A DNA stretch of 15,021 bases from contig JADGIG010000159.1 of the NCBI GenBank assembly GCA_018985235.1, positions 1-15,021 on the forward strand, read 5' to 3'. The notes under the pieces were generated by a model that was not told the origin of the DNA, did no database searches, and saw only the letters and a program-made list of their open reading frames with translations. Every line of letters begins with the position of its first letter. The first letter of the stretch is position 1. Below, piece after piece: positions 1 to 7,553 of this stretch. This DNA is from Sanchytrium tribonematis. Its lineage: Eukaryota; Sanchytriomycota; Sanchytriomycetes; Sanchytriales; Sanchytriaceae. The position numbers and the translations under genes were made by a program.

Positions 1-652
1 TAAACTCTCCATCGCCAATTCTAGGCTGTCCATAAGTAAAAGAAATAATTTTTGGTGCGTTGAACAATTTTATACTAAAATCGACAGCAGCTAAAGCAGC
101 GAGTGCGGCGCCCATACTATGCCCAACAGTGACAATACCAAATTTTGGTAGAAACCATCTGAGTCTCTGTAAAATCGGAATTATGTCACTTCTAATGCTT
201 AGATACGTCTCGGTGAAACCTTTGTGAATTTTACCTCCATTATCAATAGATTGCGGCCAAGATAGAGCAGTAGATGTATTCAAAAAATCTGTCTTCAAAT
301 CGTAATACCAGTTTTTTGCAGAAATAGTACCACGAAACCCAACTACAATTGATTTGTGTAAATAATCCACGGCTACATAAGCTCTTCCCTCTGTAGTTTC
401 GTTGTAGAATTCTTTGACAAATTGTGCTTGCTCTGTAAACTCGTTTTGACATGGGTCACAGGTCCAATTCAACAATTTTTCCTCGCAATATGCCGCATGT
501 GCGAAACTTGTAAAGCCCTTAAAAATATCAATTACCTTTTGAGGCACTTTAGTTACCTTATCACCATCATTCTTTTTCATTAAATTAAATTGGTGATCCT
601 TAAACATTCCTAAATGGTCACTCGCGGCCAAAACAAGAACAAAAGCTAACAT
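1..652 (-). CDS. Secreted class 3 (fungal-type) lipase, 3' part outside the window
   Basis: This is a triacylglycerol or phospholipid hydrolase of the alpha/beta-hydrolase fold, predicted to be secreted. The frame is open for 217 codons from the ATG at 652-650 and runs off the window edge. Residues 1-11 (MLAFVLVLAAS) look like a cleaved signal peptide. The oxyanion-loop motif VVGFRGT is at 103-109, followed by NWYYDL at 114-119. The nucleophile elbow is GHSMG at 177-181 with Ser179, and FTYGQPRIGD follows at 205-214. Together these are diagnostic of the Lipase_3 family. The catalytic Asp and His should lie in the missing C-terminal part. Cys56, Cys65 and Cys68, plus NxS/T sites, suit an extracellular protein. 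The start codon is only 36 nt downstream of the DnaJ stop, so its promoter must lie in or over that gene. The family call is secure; substrate and secretion are inferred. Confidence 0.9.
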   Translation of the reverse strand, partial: MLAFVLVLAASDHLGMFKDHQFNLMKKNDGDKVTKVPQKVIDIFKGFTSFAHAAYCEEKLLNWTCDPCQNEFTEQAQFVKEFYNETTEGRAYVAVDYLHKSIVVGFRGTISAKNWYYDLKTDFLNTSTALSWPQSIDNGGKIHKGFTETYLSIRSDIIPILQRLRWFLPKFGIVTVGHSMGAALAALAAVDFSIKLFNAPKIISFTYGQPRIGDGEF

Positions 653-688
653 CTTTTTGTTTCAAAAATAATTTCAAACTGCTAAAAA

Positions 689-1786
689 TTATTTATTATC
701 ATGATGCATATATTTGTTAATCTTATCCTTCACTTTTCCTAATATACCTTTGTCGTCGCCAGAATCTTCATTTTTTTCAGCCGCTGAGGAACTAAAAATT
801 TCTTGTAATTTGTTTCGTTCAGCATTGGGAATATTCATGTCTAAAGACACGATATATTGGATGTCATTGGATATTAATTTGTCCCCAGAGTTCGTGGAGG
901 GTTTTATTTTAACCTTTACAGATCCATATAATCCTGGAGCTTTTAATTCTCCGCCTAACAAAGCTTTAATTATGGGAACTTTAATATTACATTGCACTGC
1001 ACCCGAGGGAGACTGTGAAAATACAGGGTGTTTAGAAACCTTGGCGTAAAAATTTATGCTTGCGCCCTGATGATAGATACTAATTTTGTCACCTGTTTTA
1101 GTATTTCGAGGGACTCGAAGATTCAGCTTTGTTTTCTGGTTTTTAAATCCACTTCCTCCGCAAGAAGAGCAAGGTTGCAGGGATTGCCCAGCTCCACCAC
1201 AAGAAGGACATGTCATGGAGACTCTCATGCCCTGAATTACTCTTTCTAATGTTCCTCTTCCATTACAAACTTTGCATTGACTTGCTTTCGTATGTCCTTT
1301 CCCAGAGCATGTATTACAATCGTTCGGAAACATTACAGATACGGATTGATTGCTTCCCAAGACAGCATCCATAAAATCCAAATTTAAACTGATGTCATAT
1401 GAATTTGGGCGAGGCTGGGGTCTCTCAAAACCTTGAGTAAATTCCTGAAATTGAAATCCACCAAATGTTCCATCACCGCCAAATGGATTGCTTGAAAACC
1501 CACCAAAATTACTAAATGGATTAAATCCACCAGATCCAAATGGGTGCGCGCCAGACTGATAAGATGATTGCTCAGGCTGTTCCTTTCCAGTCAATATGTC
1601 GTAAGCTTTCTGCACTTCTTGAAACTTTTCTTTGTTGTCTTTATTGAAATCCGGATGATATTTTTTGGCTAATTTTCGGTATGCGCGTTTAACTTCGTCT
1701 TGACCAGCATTTTTAGATACTCCTAGAACTTGATGCGCATCGAAATGTAAGACTCTGTTAATAAAGAAGATTTTTCGAGTAAGCAT
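689..1786 (-). CDS. MDJ1: Mitochondrial Hsp40 co-chaperone, type I DnaJ (Mdj1/Tid1-like)
   Basis: This co-chaperone stimulates mitochondrial Hsp70 ATPase and delivers unfolded substrates. The 365-aa protein has the full type I layout: J domain at about 15-72 with HPD at 44-46, a Gly/Phe-rich linker at about 79-120, four CxxCxGxG zinc repeats (Cys157/160, 171/174, 193/196, 206/209), then the C-terminal substrate-binding domain and a charged tail. The ATG at 1786 is chosen because it starts with MLTRKIFFINRVLHF, a basic, amphipathic, acid-free stretch typical of a mitochondrial presequence just before the J domain. The frame is open upstream to 1873, but that longer start would overlap the neighbouring gene by 35 nt. 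The J-domain opening is FDAHQVLGV rather than the usual DYYEVLGV. Assignment to mitochondria rests on the presequence; type I DnaJ is certain. Confidence 0.92.
   Translation of the reverse strand: MLTRKIFFINRVLHFDAHQVLGVSKNAGQDEVKRAYRKLAKKYHPDFNKDNKEKFQEVQKAYDILTGKEQPEQSSYQSGAHPFGSGGFNPFSNFGGFSSNPFGGDGTFGGFQFQEFTQGFERPQPRPNSYDISLNLDFMDAVLGSNQSVSVMFPNDCNTCSGKGHTKASQCKVCNGRGTLERVIQGMRVSMTCPSCGGAGQSLQPCSSCGGSGFKNQKTKLNLRVPRNTKTGDKISIYHQGASINFYAKVSKHPVFSQSPSGAVQCNIKVPIIKALLGGELKAPGLYGSVKVKIKPSTNSGDKLISNDIQYIVSLDMNIPNAERNKLQEIFSSSAAEKNEDSGDDKGILGKVKDKINKYMHHDNK
692..697 (-). terminator. AATAAA poly(A) hexamer inside the last codons of the DnaJ gene
   Basis: On the minus strand the last two sense codons, AAT AAA (Asn-Lys), form the canonical hexamer immediately before the TAA stop at 691-689. 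The 3' UTR has to fit into a 36-nt gap or overlap the lipase gene. Confidence 0.55.
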
Positions 1787-1834
1787 ATTTTCAAAATGTA
1801 GGAGTGTTTTAAAGAATTGTTGAAATACTCCAAA

Positions 1835-1840
1835 TTTATT
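1835..1840 (-). terminator. AATAAA poly(A) hexamer overlapping the stop of the secreted-protein gene
   Basis: The minus strand reads TAATAAA at the stop codon, so the hexamer shares two bases with the TAA. The next gene downstream starts about 50 nt away. Confidence 0.55.
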
Positions 1841-3683
1841 AAAAAGCCAAAGAAGTATTCCATTGGATTCCATAGCTAATGATCAAGTCTGATATAGCTG
1901 TTGTAGCAGCCAACGCAGCAAAGTTGAATGGTTGAGAAAGCACAGAAAGAGTTAAAAATTGACTTGAAATTCTTAACAGATCTACTGAAGTATGCAGTCC
2001 AAGCATCAATTTTTTTTGCTTGTACTTTTGTGGTAGACTTTCAATAGTTCGGCGATCAATTTTTTGAAATCTGAAAACTGTGAATGGCACTTTGTAAACC
2101 GTTAGTTGCAAAAATTGTCCCACAACATTCGGGTATAGTACTAAAGGATTAGGGATAAAGCTGAGAAAAGAGTTGAAAAGTCTCGCAACATGTAGCCTGA
2201 TGTCTGGGACAGAAAATGTTGGCTTAAATAGCTGATGTGGCGCTGATAGCATCGCGATGATAAAAGACGGCGAATTCCAAAGAGGGTTAAGCCAATTAAC
2301 AACCGGTATAGATTTTATAACAGAAAATGGAATCTGGTATGTAAATCCGAATGATACTAGTAATCTCTCAGCCCAATGTAATTTCAATAAAACCGGCTTG
2401 TCAAGAAATTGCAACTTTTCAAACTTTTTAATGGAAACAATCATATTAACATCCTCATCACTGAATTTAATAGTATATTTGTCAAAATACAGATTAATTT
2501 TTGCCGCAGCAGGAATCAAAAAGAAATCTATAATTCTTAATTGGTCGTTGAGCCTATTGCCCAGCCAAGATGATACCCCGGGTATGATTAATGGTAGTTC
2601 AATAATAGAATATTGAATTTTAGCTAAAAAATCTGCGAATGGCCTTAAAATACTCGTGATGAGATTAAATAATGCGCCTGTGATTTTTTTGACAAGTTTC
2701 CAAACAATTTTTACAATGCCCAGAACGCTAGATACAAGTTGGGAAAGATCCCCTTTAACGTTGTTAAACTGGTCCAAGACACTAAATTCAGCTGTGCTTA
2801 AATGAGCCTGTAATTGCTTATTCGCTACAACGTCCTTCAGCTTGATAGTAAAACTATCATGTGCTTTAATTAGATCAGCAGCACTTTGAGAATGCACTCT
2901 ATCTATGTTCTCTACGAATGTACCTAACAGAACATTTCTACTTGAGGAAGTAGTGATTGTGTTAATGTGATCTGAATGATCCACTAGAGTGGTATTGAAA
3001 TCAAATTGTAAGTCTTGCGTGAATGTAATATTCTTGATTTGTCGGAGACTAAAATCAAACACTAGATTCAAGTAGTGCCATAATATTTTCCTATTATTAA
3101 TGAGAGTCCCGAAATCAAAGGCTTGTCGAATTTGTTTTATAAGATTTAGAATTGATTTGGAGAGGGATTGAAAGAGCTTCTTAATCCAATCCCATAAGCC
3201 CTTGATTTTATCAGATATAGAGCTAGCTTCAATGCTTGGAAAATCTTCTATATCAATTGGAATACTTTCTCCAGCCTTTATATTGTATGTGTATCCAGCC
3301 ACTTGGGCCAACTTATACTCTTCAGATCCATGTTGGGCTTTGTTTTTGTTTTCGTAAAGAGCAAAGTGCGCTGCTGTATCTAGATGCAATTGCTTAGTTC
3401 CATTTTTATACTTAATAGTTATTACTTCTAAATAAATGTCGTTGTCATCCAAAATTGGATATCTCAAATAAATCTCGCCCAACTTGTTCGCTGTTAAGTT
3501 GCTTACAAGTACTATTTCATCCTTGATAATCAATTTTGTTGGAGTAATAAAAATAATATCGAATGGTTCAACTGTAAGTTGAGTGTAATGAATTGTCACA
3601 TCTTGATTTTGTAAAACATATTGGTGCGTTTTTTGGTAAATATCGAACGAAAACGATATTGAGAGTAACAAATATACTAACAT
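1839..3683 (-). CDS. Secreted, cysteine-free 614-aa protein of unknown function
   Basis: I do not recognise this protein. It starts with MLVYLLLSISFSF, a likely signal peptide, followed by a beta-rich N-terminal region (about 25-110) and N-glycosylation sequons at Asn62, 94, 218, 230 and 609. Two long stretches, about 155-190 and 312-358, are rich in Lys, Trp, Leu and Ile with spacing that gives strongly amphipathic helices (for example GLWDWIKKLFQSLSK at 162-176 and VKIVWKLVKKI at 324-334). The C-terminal third is rich in Phe, Pro and Leu and ends in a hydrophobic segment around 580-605. There is no cysteine anywhere, unusual for a secreted protein of this size. The ATG at 3683 is the only start that supplies the signal sequence. 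It shares a 218-bp divergent promoter region with the ING gene. It could be a membrane-active or lipid-binding secreted protein, but this is speculation. Confidence 0.7.
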   Translation of the reverse strand: MLVYLLLSISFSFDIYQKTHQYVLQNQDVTIHYTQLTVEPFDIIFITPTKLIIKDEIVLVSNLTANKLGEIYLRYPILDDNDIYLEVITIKYKNGTKQLHLDTAAHFALYENKNKAQHGSEEYKLAQVAGYTYNIKAGESIPIDIEDFPSIEASSISDKIKGLWDWIKKLFQSLSKSILNLIKQIRQAFDFGTLINNRKILWHYLNLVFDFSLRQIKNITFTQDLQFDFNTTLVDHSDHINTITTSSSRNVLLGTFVENIDRVHSQSAADLIKAHDSFTIKLKDVVANKQLQAHLSTAEFSVLDQFNNVKGDLSQLVSSVLGIVKIVWKLVKKITGALFNLITSILRPFADFLAKIQYSIIELPLIIPGVSSWLGNRLNDQLRIIDFFLIPAAAKINLYFDKYTIKFSDEDVNMIVSIKKFEKLQFLDKPVLLKLHWAERLLVSFGFTYQIPFSVIKSIPVVNWLNPLWNSPSFIIAMLSAPHQLFKPTFSVPDIRLHVARLFNSFLSFIPNPLVLYPNVVGQFLQLTVYKVPFTVFRFQKIDRRTIESLPQKYKQKKLMLGLHTSVDLLRISSQFLTLSVLSQPFNFAALAATTAISDLIISYGIQWNTSLAF

Positions 3684-3901
3684 AAAGAGATTGGCGCAGG
3701 TAAGTTATAAGTTTTGCCAAAGCCATTCATTAACGAAGTCACATGTCAAATGAACCACACACTCATTTTTTGTCATATTCTGCAACCAGCTATAGATCTT
3801 GATTAGAAATAGATATAGCCTTGATTTTCAGACCGTTTAAGTTGAAATGCAATTTTTACTTTTAATTGACGGAGTCATCTGGAAACTTTGATCTACCCTA
3901 T
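3684..3901. promoter_or_regulatory. Divergent intergenic region, secreted protein (-) / ING protein (+)
   Basis: These 218 bp separate two divergent start codons and must hold both promoters and 5' leaders. Only short open frames occur, none coding-like, and I see no convincing TATA box or repeated motif. Promoter function is inferred from gene geometry only. Confidence 0.45.
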
Positions 3902-4588
3902 ATGGATGAATTTTTTGATCAAGAAATAGAACAAATCCAACAAGAGGTGGTGTTCTACCTGACGAATTTCGGTCATAAAACTAGGCAAATATCGAAAAAG
4001 CAATCTGATAGTTCAGGAGCTATACGTTCTGCATATCAAAGAGTCAAGTTGATAAAAACGGGCGAGACAATTGGCTCTGTAGAGGAAAATGAAACCATCG
4101 CGAATGTCTTGGTAAAATATCAAGAGATTATGGGCATGCAAGATGAGCAAATTGAGTCTGTAGTTCAACTGAAAGATATTTTAAAAAAGTCAATTGCTAA
4201 ATTTGGAACTTTTGACGAACCGCAACAAGAGTCTCTCTATTGCTACTGTGGCAAAGGTACTGCTGAAACTAACATGATTTGTTGTGAATATACAAATTGT
4301 GTTATAAAATGGTACCATATGGAATGTGTTGGTTGCTCAGAAGAAGATGCAAGACCGGAAAAAAATTGGGTTTGCCAAAGGTGTTTATTTGAAGAACTCC
4401 AAAATACTTATAAAGTGGAAATGGAGAATCAGAAAGCAATCAACAATAGTACAGTAGACGCTAGTAGAGACTTTACTATGAGTCAGCTTGACGATGTCTC
4501 CAAATTTACAGAAGAAGAACCTCAACAGCTAATACCAAAGAAACGCAGAATTGTTGATAGTGAGGCAGAAGATACCATTTCAAAATAG
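3902..4588 (+). CDS. ING-family PHD-finger chromatin protein
   Basis: ING proteins are subunits of histone acetyltransferase or deacetylase complexes and read H3K4me3. The 228-aa protein begins at the ING N-terminal motif (MDEFFDQEIEQIQQEV, compare YLEDYLDSIENLP-type starts). A helical, charged region to about residue 105 follows, then a C4HC3 PHD finger with Cys114, Cys116, Cys128, Cys133, His139, Cys142, Cys158 and Cys161. Tyr113 and Trp137 sit where ING proteins form the trimethyl-lysine aromatic cage. A basic KKRR at 213-216 may be a nuclear localisation or phosphoinositide-binding signal. The zinc loop has CC at 127-128, one residue longer than usual. The frame is open to a non-ATG codon at 3866 after an in-frame TAA; the first ATG is 3902. 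PHD is certain. ING subfamily is well supported, but which complex it joins cannot be told. Confidence 0.85.
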   Translation: MDEFFDQEIEQIQQEVVFYLTNFGHKTRQISKKQSDSSGAIRSAYQRVKLIKTGETIGSVEENETIANVLVKYQEIMGMQDEQIESVVQLKDILKKSIAKFGTFDEPQQESLYCYCGKGTAETNMICCEYTNCVIKWYHMECVGCSEEDARPEKNWVCQRCLFEELQNTYKVEMENQKAINNSTVDASRDFTMSQLDDVSKFTEEEPQQLIPKKRRIVDSEAEDTISK

Positions 4589-4594
4589 AAAGTC

Positions 4595-4600
4595 AATAAA
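4595..4600 (+). terminator. AATAAA poly(A) hexamer, ING gene
   Basis: The hexamer lies 6 nt after the TAG stop and within the 17 nt that separate this stop from that of the convergent PDAT gene. Cleavage would therefore fall inside the PDAT coding region on the opposite strand. Confidence 0.6.
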
Positions 4601-4604
4601 ATTG

Positions 4605-4610
4605 TTTATT
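4605..4610 (-). terminator. AATAAA poly(A) hexamer overlapping the PDAT stop
   Basis: On the minus strand AAATAAA spans the last Lys codon and the TAA stop (4608-4606). It lies only 5 nt from the oppositely oriented hexamer of the ING gene. Confidence 0.6.
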
Positions 4611-6132
4611 TGTATTTGTCAATGTTTTCAACAATTTTTGTTATATTAGAATGGATCTCCTGTTTAATTGTACCACCAGAAACGATTTTGATCACATCTC
4701 TCAAAAAGTGAGGATGGTGAAGTAGCTCAACATGAGAAGAGGAGTAATCTTTGATACTTTGATATTCCTTAGTTACAACATTTACATTTGACGGATTGTG
4801 TTTTATATTTTTCCAAGTTGATATACAAGGGTATGCTAAGCTATTAAGCGGAACAGTCTCATCACCATAAGCAGTATTAGAGCCATCGAGGTATCCCATT
4901 TTCTTGGTCTTGGTCTCAATGTCATATCTTTTGCCAGAAGCAGTTTTTGTCATGGAATAGCTGTAGTCTGTTTTGATGTCATATCCATAAGTGCAATATA
5001 TAGTATAATTTCCAATAGGTAGTTTTGTAGACAAAGGGTTAGGCCAACTAGTTTCGTTATTAGATAAACTTTCTCCCTTAAGGTCTAATGACCGAGCGAA
5101 CTTTTGCATGTATGGATCTAAAAAGTCAAGGAATCGACCCTGTAAATCGTCAGCAGTAATAGCATCAACGGGAAAGCCATCTTCAAATAGTGTCATTAAT
5201 TGCCCACCAGCTTCTTCTTGAAATTTGGTGTAAGGGCTCTCTTTCATTGGATTGAAAGTCTTATTCCCCCAAATCTTGTTCCCACCCATTGGAAATACCT
5301 GATAGTAACAACGCAAATGGCTCATTACAACTTGACGATTATCGACATCCATGACATTATCCATCCACATTTTCATTATATTGGACGACGTTTCCTTAAC
5401 ATAGCCACTAACAACAGCAGAAACCGCTCGAATATTACCTAAAAAAGGAGTTCCGTTTGACACCCAAGCGTGAATGTTCCGTTCCATCCAAAGAGGATCA
5501 TTTTGCGTCACCCACTGCATAAAGTATAAATTGATGTTCCCACCCATTGAGTGGGATATCACCACTGCTTTTTCTTTTGTTTTACGCACCATATTTTCTA
5601 TTTCAAACTTCATCTTCGTAAAAGTAGAGTCGCGTTCCTCCATTCTTTTAAACGATAGTCGCCAGTCAAATGGTATTAGTCCCATAGTGTTCGGATCATA
5701 ACCAATAGTGGCTAAGTTTGCAATCAAGTGAGCCCAGACCGCATAACCACCAACAAAATAATCAATACTCTCATAGCTAGAACCAGCTCTAATTTTGTAT
5801 CCTTTAGGAGCATCAGTTTCATTTTCATCTAAATCCAGAAAATCTAAAACGCATTGTCCGTTCATGATCCATTTTAAAACGCCTGAAAATTTGCTCCAGA
5901 TTGGTGTTCGAAAATATCTACCAGATTTCGTTTCACAGGAATTCTTAATGATACTCCAAGAGTCTAATTGCGATGTGAGCATCCCTGGGATTAATAACAC
6001 GGGATGTTTTGGCTTCTCTTTCATCTCGATTGCTGGATAAAATGTAGAGGAATGTGGTCTACCCATCCCGACAGTAAACCAGTGGTCCAAATTGGATAAA
6101 AATCCACAGATTACTAGGTATAAAATTAACAT
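4606..6132 (-). CDS. LRO1: Phospholipid:diacylglycerol acyltransferase (LCAT/PDAT family)
   Basis: PDAT moves an acyl chain from a phospholipid to diacylglycerol, making triacylglycerol at the ER. The 508-aa protein starts with a hydrophobic anchor (about residues 1-13), as in Lro1, followed by a lumenal alpha/beta-hydrolase domain opening HPVLLIPGML at 43-52. The block ESIDYFVGGYAVW at 121-133 and FDWRLSF near 155-161 match PDAT rather than LCAT or phospholipase A2. The triad is visible: Ser195 in ISHSMGG, Asp424 in YGDETVPLNSL, and His467 in YSSSHVELL. The elbow begins SHS instead of the commoner GHS. The ATG at 6132 is the first in frame; 44 further open codons upstream begin only at a TTG and are not included. 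Family and chemistry are well supported; the strict PDAT name follows yeast and plant homologues. Confidence 0.9.
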   Translation of the reverse strand: MLILYLVICGFLSNLDHWFTVGMGRPHSSTFYPAIEMKEKPKHPVLLIPGMLTSQLDSWSIIKNSCETKSGRYFRTPIWSKFSGVLKWIMNGQCVLDFLDLDENETDAPKGYKIRAGSSYESIDYFVGGYAVWAHLIANLATIGYDPNTMGLIPFDWRLSFKRMEERDSTFTKMKFEIENMVRKTKEKAVVISHSMGGNINLYFMQWVTQNDPLWMERNIHAWVSNGTPFLGNIRAVSAVVSGYVKETSSNIMKMWMDNVMDVDNRQVVMSHLRCYYQVFPMGGNKIWGNKTFNPMKESPYTKFQEEAGGQLMTLFEDGFPVDAITADDLQGRFLDFLDPYMQKFARSLDLKGESLSNNETSWPNPLSTKLPIGNYTIYCTYGYDIKTDYSYSMTKTASGKRYDIETKTKKMGYLDGSNTAYGDETVPLNSLAYPCISTWKNIKHNPSNVNVVTKEYQSIKDYSSSHVELLHHPHFLRDVIKIVSGGTIKQEIHSNITKIVENIDKYK

Positions 6133-6472
6133 TGTTTTGATTGAACACTCCTGTGGAAAAATGACCACATCTTTGGATAATGACTTGATAGGAGAAGTTA
6201 CACAATATATTACAAATTGTCGCCTAATATATTTGCCATTTACGTAAATTCCAGCCAAATCCAACTTGAAGATTATTCACATGATAGTACTGTTTTTTAA
6301 TCCAAAAATGTACAAGTTTCTCAAGAGATACTTTTCATGAATCAAGAGTATTAAAAAAATATAAAATTTATAATGGAGATTTTTGATTTGTATTCTACCA
6401 AAGTTAAAATAAAAGTGGTAAAACGTGCTTACATAATTAATCGTAAGCTGCTGTTATTGGAAGTCTCTGGTT
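6133..6472. promoter_or_regulatory. 340-bp divergent intergenic region, PDAT (-) / thioesterase (+)
   Basis: This is the largest clear gap in the window and must hold both promoters. It is AT-rich, with no repeat, tRNA or convincing conserved motif visible. It contains the ATG-less upstream extension of the PDAT frame (6133-6264) and a 36-codon plus-strand open frame at 6373-6483 that overlaps the thioesterase start by 11 nt. That frame is either a chance ORF or an upstream ORF. Confidence 0.45.
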
Positions 6473-6847
6473 ATGTTGTTTGAAACAAAGCTTATGATCT
6501 CAATAAAAGGCGGTTTTAACCAATTCCTTCTTAGATCGCTTCAGCGAAATGGAAGCAAATATACTTTCAATCCAAATAATGATCACAAAAACGTCTACGA
6601 CACACTACACGGTGGAGTCACTGCCAGCTTAGTAGACATCACGACATCTTTGGCTATATATGATATTCAAAAACACCATGGCGTGAGTCTTGATCTTAGT
6701 GTGCAGTTTTTAAGGCCAGTAAAGGGTCCTATTACACTGGAACCAGTTGTGGAAAAACTTGGGAAAAGTATAGCGTTTACAAGCTGCCATATTTATGATG
6801 ATAGCCATACTCTTGTGGCAGTCGGCAGACACATAAAAAAGATATAA
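6473..6847 (+). CDS. Hotdog-fold acyl-CoA thioesterase (ACOT13/PaaI-like)
   Basis: This enzyme hydrolyses acyl-CoA thioesters, in mammals at or in mitochondria. The 124-aa protein is a single 4HBT hotdog domain. It carries the signature TLHGG at 44-48, and the three residues known to act in human ACOT13 have counterparts here: Asn40 before the HGG loop, Asp55 in SLVD on the long helix, and Ser72 in GVSLD. The C-terminal strands (SIAFTSCHIYD, then VAVGRHIKK) also follow ACOT13. The N-terminus is short and divergent. The ATG at 6473 is the first in frame, and Met8 is a possible alternative start. A 36-codon open frame at 6373-6483 overlaps the start in another frame. Enzyme family is secure; substrate chain length and location are unknown. 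Confidence 0.9.
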   Translation: MLFETKLMISIKGGFNQFLLRSLQRNGSKYTFNPNNDHKNVYDTLHGGVTASLVDITTSLAIYDIQKHHGVSLDLSVQFLRPVKGPITLEPVVEKLGKSIAFTSCHIYDDSHTLVAVGRHIKKI

Positions 6848-6848
6848 T

Positions 6849-6854
6849 AATAAA
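6849..6854 (+). terminator. AATAAA poly(A) hexamer, thioesterase gene
   Basis: The hexamer starts one nucleotide after the stop codon, in a TAATAATAAA run. About 107 bp follow before the next gene's ATG. Confidence 0.6.
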
Positions 6855-6960
6855 AAGATACGGTAATTGGATATACTTTCTGATTTAACGATGTTTTTGG
6901 AGCACGTGTATTCAGACGTATTCGTATAAAGACGACTTCTTTCCATTTTTAAAATCTTAA

Positions 6961-7257
6961 ATGAACATCGCATCACTGCTTAATCCGGTTCATATAGAAA
7001 ATGAAGCGAAGTGTCCAACTTGTCACAAAGTTTTTTCCAATCGACATGCTAGGGAAAGACATGAATCGACAGTTCACACTAAACCATTACTTTGCCCTTA
7101 TTGCAGCAGAAAAGTCAAATTTAGAGGAAGACCAGATTTACTCAAGCAACATTTGATAAGATGTGCAAGATATTCCCCAAATATAACAGATACAACAGTT
7201 TGGGAGCGAGAAGTTAGAGATCTTTACAACACTATAATGATAAAAGACAAATTTTGA
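6961..7257 (+). CDS. Small protein with two zinc fingers (C2H2 and C2HC)
   Basis: The 98-aa protein is likely nuclear and nucleic-acid binding. The first finger is CPTC, then 12 residues, then H-x4-H (about residues 18-39), a classical C2H2 unit. The second is CPYC followed by about 14 residues, then H-x4-C (about 45-68), a C2HC variant with a longer loop. Its start, MNIASLLNP, resembles a short motif I recall at the N-terminus of many fungal C2H2 regulators. No activation domain or long disordered tail is present, and the protein ends about 30 residues after the second finger. The ATG at 6961 is the first in frame. Metal binding is well supported; a role as transcription factor or RNA-processing factor is open. 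Confidence 0.8.
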   Translation: MNIASLLNPVHIENEAKCPTCHKVFSNRHARERHESTVHTKPLLCPYCSRKVKFRGRPDLLKQHLIRCARYSPNITDTTVWEREVRDLYNTIMIKDKF

Positions 7258-7267
7258 ATTTCGTCAC

Positions 7268-7273
7268 AATAAA
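7268..7273 (+). terminator. AATAAA poly(A) hexamer, zinc-finger gene
   Basis: Canonical hexamer 11 nt after the TGA stop at 7255-7257. Confidence 0.6.
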
Positions 7274-7387
7274 ATGTATATAATTTTCGCATTCCTGAGA
7301 ATACTATCAGAGACCTAAAAATCTAAAATTTTGTCTGCTGTGTAAAATTAGGTCTGAGTAAGTTATTTAAGGAGATTTCTTCTAATA

Positions 7388-7495
7388 ATGAATATGGTTT
7401 TCGTAACTACTTTCCTCATTGCCGCGCTCCCAATGACACCGCCGCCTCCCATTGATAGGAGATTGGGTACACCTAAGAAAACAGGACTCGCTTAG
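7388..7495 (+). CDS. Possible 35-aa micro-protein with hydrophobic start and Pro/Arg-rich tail
   Basis: An ATG-to-TAG frame of 35 codons sits between the zinc-finger and uL6m genes. It reads MNMVFVTTFLIAALPMT, then PPPPIDRRLGTPKK, then TGLA. A hydrophobic segment followed by a proline run and a basic tail could be a small membrane or mitochondrial inner-membrane subunit. The DNA under it (7415-7456) is markedly C/G-rich compared with the AT-rich flanks, which suggests codon constraint. I do not recognise a family. The alternatives are an upstream ORF of uL6m, an exon of a larger gene joined by a tiny intron, or chance. Confidence 0.4.
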   Translation: MNMVFVTTFLIAALPMTPPPPIDRRLGTPKKTGLA

Positions 7496-7553
7496 GCTAT
7501 TAATAAAATCATACCAAATTTTATTTAAAATTAAGTTTTGTAGGTTGAAACAA

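Noticed and set aside
714-1249. Two plus-strand open frames opposite the DnaJ gene
   Set aside because: They are antisense to a fully conserved DnaJ reading frame and resemble nothing known.
1787-1873. 29-codon extension of DnaJ to an upstream ATG
   Set aside because: It would overlap the upstream gene's 3' end and hide the presequence-like MLTRKIFFINR; translation from 1786 gives a normal mitochondrial DnaJ.
2257-2616. 119-codon plus-strand open frame
   Set aside because: It lies wholly antisense to the secreted-protein gene, has no recognisable domain or biased composition, and is expected as a shadow in AT-rich coding DNA.
5200-6040. Three plus-strand open frames of 75-81 codons opposite the PDAT gene
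   Set aside because: Antisense to the conserved PDAT domain, with no coding features of their own.
6133-6264. 44-codon N-terminal extension of the PDAT frame
   Set aside because: It begins only with a TTG and lacks an ATG. The ATG at 6132 directly gives the hydrophobic anchor expected in this family.
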